Positions 1-4,234 of a DNA stretch of 7,645 bases are shown here, one piece after another; positions within the stretch are counted from its first letter, which is position 1; each line of letters opens with the position of its first letter. Below the pieces are notes generated by a model, which saw nothing but the letters and a program-made list of their open reading frames with translations, was not told the DNA's origin and ran no database searches. The stretch comes from Solirubrobacterales bacterium (GTDB lineage: Bacteria > Actinomycetota > Thermoleophilia > Solirubrobacterales > Solirubrobacteraceae), in assembly GCA_025964065.1 (NCBI GenBank), contig JAOPZO010000376.1:1-7645 (forward strand), in the 5' to 3' direction. The position numbers and the translations under genes were made by a program.

Positions 1-1
1 C

Positions 2-130
2 CACCTCGAGACCTCCACGGAGCGCGCCCGCGCGCTGTACCTCCGCCACGGCTTCGCGGTGACGGCCGAGCTCGAGCTCGCGAGCGGCGGCCCGCCCGTC
101 TGGGCGATGCTCCGGCCGCCCGGCGCCTGA
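2..130 (+). CDS. GNAT-family N-acetyltransferase, C-terminal end (5' truncated)
   Basis: Only the last 42 codons are in the window, ending in TGA at 128-130. The translation includes LETSTERARALYLRHGF, then VTAELELASGGPPVWAMLRPP. This is the usual end of GNAT acetyltransferases: a helix that starts after a Leu-Glu-Thr strand end, the Tyr-x-x-x-Gly-Phe element, and a final strand ending in Trp-x-Met. The family transfers the acetyl group of acetyl-CoA to an amine. The substrate cannot be told because the acetyl-CoA-binding loop and the N-terminal part lie outside the window. The next gene starts 19 bases after the stop and has its own -10 box, so this gene probably does not share a role with the alkane or desaturase operons. 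Confidence 0.8.
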   Translation, partial: HLETSTERARALYLRHGFAVTAELELASGGPPVWAMLRPPGA

Positions 131-137
131 GCGGACC

Positions 138-143
138 TACCCT
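138..143 (+). promoter_or_regulatory. -10 box TACCCT for the leaderless gene at 150
   Basis: TACCCT fits TAnnnT and lies six bases before the ATG at 150. Transcription would start at or next to the A of the ATG. The bases between are mostly G (TGGGGGC follows the preceding C run), not an AGGAGG core at normal spacing. I see no convincing -35. Confidence 0.45.
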
Positions 144-149
144 GGGGGC

Positions 150-479
150 ATGCGCACCCTTCCCACCTGGCCCGTGGCCGCCGGCTCCCTCGTCCTCGGC
201 TTCGCGGTCGCGCAGGCGACCGGGGTGCGGCCGCTGGGCGGGGTCCTCCTCGCGCTCGGAGCGGGCTGGTGCGCGCTGCGGTGGCGCGAGGAGGCCGGCA
301 CCGGGACGGCGGTGGCGCTCGTCGCGCTCTACCTCGCGGGCTTCGTGGCCTCCCACCTCATCGCGGACGCGCTCGGGACGTGGGGCGCGGTCGCGACGGT
401 CGCCGCGGGCGTCGGCCTCGCCGCCTGGGCGCTCGGCGATCGACCCGGGGCCACCCCGCGTGCCACCATGTCCGCGTGA
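150..479 (+). CDS. small hydrophobic membrane protein, 109 aa, function unknown
   Basis: I do not recognise this protein. It is almost wholly hydrophobic, with four candidate membrane helices at about residues 8-24, 27-44, 53-75 and 78-95. The only clearly charged loop is RWREEAGTG between helices two and three. It has no cleavable signal peptide, no cysteine motif and no catalytic signature. The ATG at 150 is chosen because a TAnnnT box lies six bases upstream. The stop TGA (477-479) overlaps the GTG of the next gene as GTGA, so the two are probably translationally coupled and may act together. The high GC3 and the hydrophobic pattern support a real gene. Confidence 0.72.
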   Translation: MRTLPTWPVAAGSLVLGFAVAQATGVRPLGGVLLALGAGWCALRWREEAGTGTAVALVALYLAGFVASHLIADALGTWGAVATVAAGVGLAAWALGDRPGATPRATMSA

Positions 480-694
480 GCAGCCTCGAGCCCCGTTCCG
501 GCAAGCGCGTCACCCGCAAGGAGCGGGAAGCCAAGGCCCTCCGCCTCGTCGCGGTCGGCGGGACCGCGGGAGCCGTCGCCGTGATCGGCTTCGTCCTCGC
601 CGCGATCGGCGTCGTCGGCTTCGGCGTCCCGCTCCTCGCGGGCATCCTCGCCGTCATCTGCCTCGTGCTCTTCCGCCGCAACGTCGGCATGTAG
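476..694 (+). CDS. small two-helix membrane protein, 72 aa, function unknown
   Basis: It starts with GTG at 476, which overlaps the previous stop (GTGA). This start leaves a compact protein: a basic, soluble N-terminus (RSGKRVTRKEREAKALR, about residues 7-23), one membrane helix at about 25-47, a short turn at GFGVP, a second helix at about 52-66, and a basic end (RRNVGM). The positive-inside rule would put both ends in the cytoplasm. The frame stays open upstream to about 269, but that part is Arg-rich and reads as the shadow of the preceding gene, so the longer start is rejected. No known family is recognised. It ends 84 bases before alkB. Confidence 0.7.
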   Translation: MSSLEPRSGKRVTRKEREAKALRLVAVGGTAGAVAVIGFVLAAIGVVGFGVPLLAGILAVICLVLFRRNVGM

Positions 695-715
695 CACCCG
701 CGGCGTCGCGTTGAC

Positions 716-730
716 GCTGTGTCGAACAGC
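716..730. repeat. short inverted repeat GCTGT/ACAGC upstream of alkB
   Basis: Five-base arms GCTGT and ACAGC surround GTCGA. It sits between the end of the small membrane gene and the alkB promoter, directly next to the stronger dyad at 730-745. It could be part of an operator array or a weak terminator hairpin; nothing in the sequence decides which. Confidence 0.3.
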
Positions 731-745
731 ACACCTTGAGGTGTG
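730..745. promoter_or_regulatory. candidate operator CACACCTTGAGGTGTG upstream of alkB
   Basis: This is a 16-base inverted repeat with perfect seven-base arms (CACACCT and AGGTGTG) around TG. Its right end touches the proposed alkB -35 box (744-749). Position and symmetry suit a regulator-binding site. The TetR encoded two genes downstream is the obvious candidate ligand, but that is inference. The same DNA contains GAGGTG, which would be a good Shine-Dalgarno sequence for an ATG at 749. Confidence 0.45.
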
Positions 746-772
746 GTCATGGTTGACACGGACCGGTACGGT
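744..772 (+). promoter_or_regulatory. proposed alkB promoter, TGGTCA-N17-TACGGT
   Basis: TGGTCA (744-749) matches four of six bases of TTGACA. After 17 bases comes TACGGT (767-772), which fits TAnnnT. The ATG at 779 lies six bases further on, which predicts a leaderless alkB transcript. The same -10 hexamer, TACGGT, occurs in the better promoter of the desaturase operon in this window. A TTGACA at 753-758 is also present but is only eight bases from the -10, so it is not used with it. Confidence 0.45.
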
Positions 773-778
773 GTCCAC
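752..778. promoter_or_regulatory. candidate TetR operator over the alkB -10 box
   Basis: An imperfect 27-base dyad is centred at 765. Its core arms are GACAC (755-759) and GTGTC (771-775); outer matched pairs G752-C778 and T753-A777 extend it, and inner pairs at 761/769 and 764/766 are also matched. It covers the promoter spacer and -10 box and ends at the base before the start codon, so a protein bound here would block transcription. An AlkX/AlkU-type TetR is encoded in the same operon, and autogenous repression from such a site is a reasonable inference. Confidence 0.5.
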
Positions 779-1966
779 ATGGCGACGACAACCGCAGTGC
801 ATGACACCGGCGATCCGGAGGTCACCCCGGCCACCTGGAGCGATCCCAAGCGCTACGCGTGGCTCCTCGGGCTGCTCGTGCCCGGCCTCCCGTTCATGGC
901 CTGGGGCCTCGTGGAGGCGACGGGCCTCGGCCTCTTCTGGTTCTTCGGCCCGCTCTTCGTGTTCGGCGTCATGCCGATCCTCGACCGGCTCATCGGCGAC
1001 GATGCCGCGAACCCCCCGGACTCCGTCGTCCAGTGGCTCGAGCAGGACCCGTACTACCGCTGGTGCACGTACCTCTACCTGCCGCTGCAGTACGCCTCGC
1101 TCGGCGTGGCCTGCTGGCTGTGGGCGGACGGTGGCCTCTCGACCCTCGAGGCGCTCGGCCTCGCGCTCACCGTGGGCTGCGTGAGCGGCATCGCGATCAA
1201 CACCGCCCACGAGCTCGGCCACAAGCGCGCGAGCGTGGAGCGCTGGTTGAGCAAGGTCGCGCTGGCGCAGACGGGCTACGGCCACTTCTTCATCGAGCAC
1301 AACCGCGGCCACCACGTGCGCGTCGCCACCCCGGAGGACCCCGCGAGCTCCCGGCTCGGCGAGAGCTTCTACGCGTTCCTTCCGCGCACGGTCAAGGGCT
1401 CGCTCACCTCGAGCTGGCACCTCGAGGCCGAGCGCCTGCGCCGCGGCGGCTCGTCGCCGTGGACCCCGCGGAACGACGTCCTCAACGCATGGGCGATGAC
1501 CCTCGTGCTCTTCGGCGTGCTCACCGCCGTCTTCGGCCCCGGCGTCCTGCCGTGGCTCCTGGTGCAGGCCGTCTTCGGCTTCTCGCTGCTCGAGGTCGTG
1601 AACTACCTCGAGCACTACGGCCTGCTGCGGGACAAGCGCGAGGACGGGCGCTACGTCCGCACCCAGCCCCAGCACTCGTGGAACTCGAACAACGTCTCCT
1701 CGAACGTCCTGCTCTACCACCTGCAGCGTCACTCGGACCACCACGCGCACCCCATGCGCCGCTTCCAGGCCCTGCGCCACTTCGACGAGGCGCCCGAGCT
1801 GCCGTCGGGGTACGCGACGATGATCGTCCTCGCGCTCGTCCCGCCCCTGTGGCGCCGCGTGATGGACCCGCGTGTCCTCGCGCACTACGACGGCGACGTC
1901 ACCCGCGCGAACATCCAGCCCGCCCGCCGGGAGCGGGTGCTGCGCCGGCACGGGGTCGCGGCATGA
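779..1966 (+). CDS. alkB: alkane 1-monooxygenase AlkB (membrane di-iron hydroxylase)
   Basis: AlkB hydroxylates the terminal carbon of medium- to long-chain n-alkanes in the inner membrane, using O2 and electrons from rubredoxin. The 395-residue protein carries the full family signature: HELGHK (144-149), EHNRGHH (173-179), the NYLEHYG motif (275-281) and LQRHSDHHAHP (315-325), which hold the di-iron histidines. Six hydrophobic segments are visible at about 26-47, 48-68, 97-116, 122-141, 235-255 and 257-275. Length is normal and no key residue is missing. ATG 779 is preferred because a -10 box lies six bases upstream. ATG 749 (ten residues longer) has a good GAGGTG ribosome site and cannot be excluded. 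The stop overlaps the rubredoxin start as ATGA, so the electron donor is translationally coupled. Chain-length preference cannot be read from the sequence. Confidence 0.96.
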   Translation: MATTTAVHDTGDPEVTPATWSDPKRYAWLLGLLVPGLPFMAWGLVEATGLGLFWFFGPLFVFGVMPILDRLIGDDAANPPDSVVQWLEQDPYYRWCTYLYLPLQYASLGVACWLWADGGLSTLEALGLALTVGCVSGIAINTAHELGHKRASVERWLSKVALAQTGYGHFFIEHNRGHHVRVATPEDPASSRLGESFYAFLPRTVKGSLTSSWHLEAERLRRGGSSPWTPRNDVLNAWAMTLVLFGVLTAVFGPGVLPWLLVQAVFGFSLLEVVNYLEHYGLLRDKREDGRYVRTQPQHSWNSNNVSSNVLLYHLQRHSDHHAHPMRRFQALRHFDEAPELPSGYATMIVLALVPPLWRRVMDPRVLAHYDGDVTRANIQPARRERVLRRHGVAA

Positions 1967-2133
1967 GCGCGTACCGCTGCCCCGAGTGCGGCTTCACCTA
2001 CGACGAGGAGCGCGGCAACCCGCGCGAGGGGTTCGCCCCCGGCACGCCGTGGAGCGCGGTTCCCGAGGACTGGCCCTGCCCGGACTGCGGCGTGGAGGTC
2101 AAGGACGACTTCACGGTGGTGGCGGCCAGCTAG
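1963..2133 (+). CDS. rubA: rubredoxin, electron donor to AlkB
   Basis: A 56-residue one-iron redox protein. The four cysteine ligands are C6 and C9 (CPECG) and C39 and C42 (CPDCG). Between them are the usual rubredoxin aromatic and glycine features: YDEERGNP, a G-x-P-W turn (GTPW) and PEDWPCP. It carries electrons one at a time from a rubredoxin reductase to the di-iron site of AlkB. The start ATG overlaps the alkB stop by four bases (ATGA). Many actinobacteria have two rubredoxins after alkB; here there is one. No separate NADH-rubredoxin reductase gene is in the window, so that enzyme must be elsewhere or be replaced by another flavoprotein. Residue matching suggests the electron-transferring AlkG2-like type, but I have not aligned it. 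Confidence 0.95.
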   Translation: MSAYRCPECGFTYDEERGNPREGFAPGTPWSAVPEDWPCPDCGVEVKDDFTVVAAS

Positions 2134-2136
2134 CGT
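2131..2136 (+). promoter_or_regulatory. -10 box TAGCGT overlapping the rubredoxin stop codon
   Basis: TAGCGT fits TAnnnT and its first three bases are the TAG stop of the rubredoxin gene. Seven bases separate it from GTG 2144, the expected distance for a leaderless start. It could give the TetR gene an extra promoter inside the operon. The best -35 candidate (TTCACG, 2110-2115) is only 15 bases away, so strength is doubtful. Confidence 0.4.
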
Positions 2137-2143
2137 GGTCACC

Positions 2144-2740
2144 GTGGCCGACGCCCCCGTCCCCTACCCCGTCGCGGCGCGGGAGCTCCTGCGCCGCACG
2201 CTGCTCGACGCGATGCGCGAGCAGCTCGCCTCCCGGGACTGGGCGGCGGTGACGATGGCCGAGGTCGCCCGCGCGGCGGGCGTGAGCCGGCAGACGCTCT
2301 ACAAGGCGTTCGGCTCGCGGCAGGAGTTCGCGCAGGCCTACGTGCTGCGCGAGGTCGATCACTTCCTCGAGGCGGTGGAAGCCGCGGTGCAGGCGCACCT
2401 GGACGACCCGCCACGCGCCCTCGCCGCCGCCTTCGACGTCTTCCTCGCGGCCGCCGCGGAGGACCCGCTCGTCCGCGCGATCGTCTCCGGGGAGAGCGGC
2501 GAGGAGCTGCTGCCGCTCGTCACGACGCAGGGCCAGCCCGTGCTCGAGCACGCGACGGAGCGCCTCGGCGCGTTCCTGCAGGAGGGCTGGCCCGCGATCG
2601 CGCCGGAGCAGGCGCGGCTGCTCGCGGAGTGCGTCGTCCGCCTCGCGATCTCCTGCGCCGCGCTGCCGAGCGGCATGGGCGCCGAGTCGGTCGCGACGCT
2701 CCTCGGGCCGTACGTCGAGCGCGTGGTCGTGTCGGCCTGA
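2144..2740 (+). CDS. TetR-family regulator of the alkB operon (AlkX/AlkU-like)
   Basis: A 198-residue TetR repressor. The N-terminal DNA-binding domain holds a standard helix-turn-helix at about 37-56 (TMAEVARAAGVSRQTLYKAF), followed by GSRQEFAQAYV. The rest is the helical ligand-binding and dimer domain, which differs from protein to protein. In other actinobacteria a TetR gene directly after alkB and rubredoxin (AlkX in Dietzia, AlkU in Rhodococcus) represses the operon and responds to alkane breakdown products; the same role is inferred here from position. Likely operators are the dyads at 730-745 and 752-778. GTG 2144 is chosen because TAGCGT ends seven bases upstream. GTG 2135 would add three residues. 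The frame after the TGA stays open to 2890. Confidence 0.88.
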   Translation: MADAPVPYPVAARELLRRTLLDAMREQLASRDWAAVTMAEVARAAGVSRQTLYKAFGSRQEFAQAYVLREVDHFLEAVEAAVQAHLDDPPRALAAAFDVFLAAAAEDPLVRAIVSGESGEELLPLVTTQGQPVLEHATERLGAFLQEGWPAIAPEQARLLAECVVRLAISCAALPSGMGAESVATLLGPYVERVVVSA

Positions 2741-3031
2741 GCGGGCGGTCGGGCGGGCTACGGCGTCGCGCTGCTCCCGCCCGAGCTGGCGAGGGAGCCG
2801 AGCGCCTTCGCGGCGGCGACCGTCGCGTCCTACGTGTCGACCGCCGGCGGCGGCGCGGCGTCGAGCGGAGCGCTGAAGTCCGCCGCATGACGAGCACCGC
2901 GAAGCTCCTCCCTCAGGCGCTTCGCCGCCTTCAGCGCCCGGAGCTGCGCGGCGGGCTGTGACCCCCGTGCCCGGAGGGTGGACGCGCCGCGCCGCCACCA
3001 CGCCCCCACGCGCATGCGCCACGATGCCGAG
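2741..3031. other. gap with open startless frame and nested inverted repeats
   Basis: No gene is supported with confidence. In the frame of the preceding TetR gene the sequence stays open after its TGA for 49 codons, to TGA 2888-2890, with almost only G or C in third positions; it reads YGVALLPPELAREPSAF and on, but has no usable early start codon. ATG 2887 overlaps that stop (ATGA) and begins a 24-codon frame ending at 2961. Two inverted repeats are nested here: GCGCTGAAG (2870-2878) with CTTCAGCGC (2929-2937), and inside it GCGAAGC (2899-2905) with GCTTCGC (2919-2925). This may be a decayed gene, a structured RNA or chance in GC-rich DNA. Confidence 0.4.
2749..2784. terminator. possible hairpin after the alkB-rubA-TetR operon
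   Basis: TCGGGCGGG (2749-2757) and CCCGCCCGA (2776-2784) are perfect nine-base complementary arms around an 18-base loop, beginning eight bases after the TetR stop. There is no U-tract, which is common for actinobacterial hairpin terminators. The long loop makes the call uncertain. Confidence 0.35.
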
Positions 3032-3526
3032 GTGCCCGCCCCGTCTCCCGCCCTGCGCAGCGCCGCGTTCTTCCTCGTCGGCCCGGGCCTCGAGGCCGGC
3101 GTCGGCCCGGCGCTCGTCACGGGCGGCTTCGCACGCGGCGACGGGGTGCTCGACACCCCGGCCGTGACGCTCGCCGGGGCGATGCTGCTCGCGCTCGGGA
3201 TCGCCGCGGTGCTCTGGTGCTACTCCCGCTTCGTCGCGGGCGCGGGGACCCCGTCGCCGCTCGCCCCGCCGCGCGCGCTCGTCGGTGGCGGGCCCTACGC
3301 GATCGTGCGGAACCCCATGTACGTCGCCACGGCGACCTGCATCGCGGCCGAGGGCCTGCTCGTCGCCCGGCCGATCCTGCTCGTCGCCGCCGCGGTCTAC
3401 CTCGGCGCGATGGCGCTGCTCGTGCGCCGGGTGGAGGAACCGCTCCTGGCCCGCCGCTTCGGACCGGCCTGGGACGCCTACGCCGCCGCGGTGCCGGGCT
3501 GGTTGCCGGCGCCGGGCCGCCGCTGA
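3032..3526 (+). CDS. isoprenylcysteine/phospholipid methyltransferase-like membrane protein
   Basis: This 164-residue protein resembles the bacterial ICMT/PEMT-like family, membrane enzymes that use S-adenosylmethionine. Its C-terminal half has the family pattern: GPYAIVRNPMY at 87-97, a hydrophobic stretch at about 98-131, then the conserved Glu pair and end motif (VEEPLLARRFG at 134-144, Y150, VPGW at 154-157), which form the cofactor site in relatives. Earlier helices lie at about 8-30 and 44-68. Substrates of most bacterial members are unknown; a lipid or small prenyl-like thiol is possible, and fits the lipid genes around it only loosely. GTG 3032 is preferred because CACGAT, a near -10 box, lies six bases upstream. 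ATG 3014 and GTG 2978 are in frame and would add 6 or 18 mostly polar residues. Confidence 0.82.
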   Translation: MPAPSPALRSAAFFLVGPGLEAGVGPALVTGGFARGDGVLDTPAVTLAGAMLLALGIAAVLWCYSRFVAGAGTPSPLAPPRALVGGGPYAIVRNPMYVATATCIAAEGLLVARPILLVAAAVYLGAMALLVRRVEEPLLARRFGPAWDAYAAAVPGWLPAPGRR

Positions 3527-3572
3527 CGCGCTCGGGAGGGCGGGTCGCGGGGCGCTCCGGACGCGGCCTCGA

Positions 3573-3592
3573 GACGTTCCCGCGGGAACGTC
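3573..3592. terminator. perfect 20-base palindrome between convergent genes
   Basis: GACGTTCCCGCGGGAACGTC is a perfect palindrome, able to form an eight-base stem with a CGCG loop. It begins 46 bases after the methyltransferase stop and lies before the end of a gene that converges from the other strand, which favours a bidirectional terminator. There is no U-run. Its complete symmetry would also suit a dimeric DNA-binding protein, but it is not near any start codon. Confidence 0.5.
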
Positions 3593-3643
3593 GCGGGGCA
3601 CCGTTCGCGCCACCCGGATCCAGCCCCGACCGCTTCGACCTCG

Positions 3644-3664
3644 GCCTCGCGATCGACGCGAGGC
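3644..3664. terminator. hairpin before the convergent gene end
   Basis: GCCTCGCG (3644-3651) and CGCGAGGC (3657-3664) form a perfect eight-base stem around ATCGA. It lies 38 bases past the stop codon of the minus-strand gene ending at 3703 and probably works with the palindrome at 3573-3592 to end both converging transcripts. Confidence 0.45.
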
Positions 3665-3702
3665 TCCGCGCCGTCGCCCCGCCCCGACCCGCCGCCGCCG
3701 CC

Positions 3703-4170
3703 TCAGGGGCCCACGGGGAACTCTGCGAGCGCCCACTCCGGGCCGACGAGCTCCCGCCGGTGGGAACGCCCGTGGACGAGCACGTAGTCGCCCGTCCGCG
3801 GGTCCATCGGCAGGTCGCGCTCGACGGGGTACCACTCGTTGTGCTGGCGGATGAGCGCGTTGAGCGGCTCGAAGTCCCAGCTCCGCACGCGCTCCTCCCA
3901 GGCTGCGGCGAACGCGGCGGGCGCGCACTCCTCGCGCAGGCGCCGGTGGACCCTTCCCAGCCGCTCGCGGTGGTCGCGCAGGCCGCGCTCGATCTCCGCG
4001 GCCCGCTGCATGTAGCGCGGGATCGCCTCGCCGCGCAGGTAGCTCTCGACCGTGCGCTGCCGCTGCAGCGTGCGCTCCGACAGGGGCTTGCCCACGCCGG
4101 CGCGGTCGATCAGCGAGCCCGCGACCACCTTCTCGGCGGGCGAGCGACGGTCCTCGTCGTCAGCGTTCAC
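3703..4170 (-). CDS. uncharacterised 155-aa protein, soluble, helical and basic
   Basis: I do not recognise this family. The protein is soluble and rich in charged residues. Residues about 1-40 contain DRAGVGKPLSERTLQRQRTVESYL. A long helical, possibly coiled-coil part follows (RYMQRAAEIERGLRDHRERL and on to RREECAP, roughly 53-82). The C-terminal half carries distinctive, probably conserved words: SWDFEPLNALIRQHNEWYPVE and LPMDPRTGDYVLVHGRSHRREL, ending in LAEFPVGP. There are no membrane helices or metal-site cysteines. GTG 4170 is chosen because a TACCTT box lies eight bases upstream; an open extension to 4230 runs through the terminator hairpin and is Gly/Arg-rich, so it is rejected. It follows the desaturase operon on the same strand but is separated from it by a strong hairpin, so it is probably its own unit. 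Confidence 0.75.
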   Translation of the reverse strand: MNADDEDRRSPAEKVVAGSLIDRAGVGKPLSERTLQRQRTVESYLRGEAIPRYMQRAAEIERGLRDHRERLGRVHRRLREECAPAAFAAAWEERVRSWDFEPLNALIRQHNEWYPVERDLPMDPRTGDYVLVHGRSHRRELVGPEWALAEFPVGP

Positions 4171-4178
4171 GCCTGCGC

Positions 4179-4184
4179 AAGGTA
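4179..4184 (-). promoter_or_regulatory. -10 box TACCTT for the gene at 4170
   Basis: Read on the minus strand, TACCTT fits TAnnnT and ends eight bases before GTG 4170, again predicting a leaderless or nearly leaderless mRNA. It lies directly after the terminator hairpin of the upstream operon. Confidence 0.4.
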
Positions 4185-4186
4185 GC

Positions 4187-4225
4187 CGCGCGCGCCGGGG
4201 GGATCCGCCTCCCCCGGTGCGCGCG
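4187..4225 (-). terminator. 15-bp-stem terminator of the reductase-desaturase operon
   Basis: Arms 4187-4201 and 4211-4225 pair over 15 positions with one imperfect pair (4194/4218), around a nine-base loop. The core is CCGGGGG with CCCCCGG and the outer part is alternating CG. It begins ten bases after the desaturase stop on the minus strand and ends just before the next gene's -10 box. No U-tract follows, but a stem this long and GC-rich should stop transcription. Confidence 0.7.
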
Positions 4226-4234
4226 AACAACCGC

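Noticed and set aside
711..716. TTGACG as a -35 box for alkB
   Set aside because: No -10-like hexamer lies 16-19 bases downstream (sequence there is CCTTGAG).
753..758. TTGACA as the alkB -35 box
   Set aside because: The only TAnnnT nearby begins eight bases after it, and the sequence 17 bases on (around 776) does not resemble a -10 and overlaps the start codon. It is better explained as part of the operator dyad.
329..1951. Long open frame on the minus strand opposite alkB
   Set aside because: Its product is low-complexity (Arg, Glu, Val, His-rich) with no fold; it is the antisense shadow of alkB, whose histidine boxes are unmistakable.
2887..2961. 24-codon frame starting at an ATGA overlap
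   Set aside because: Too short to judge, no ribosome site, and the stop it overlaps belongs to a frame with no start. Kept only as part of the gap description.
2830..3016. Possible 61-residue minus-strand protein (contains QLRALKAAKRLREELRG)
   Set aside because: The helical stretch looked plausible, but there is no promoter-like box or ribosome site, it overlaps the start region of the methyltransferase gene, and the plus strand of the same DNA looks equally coding.
2111..3928. Long minus-strand open frame opposite TetR and methyltransferase
   Set aside because: Arg/Ala/Gly-rich shadow that crosses several real genes and the intergenic hairpins; such frames are expected when GC3 is near saturation.
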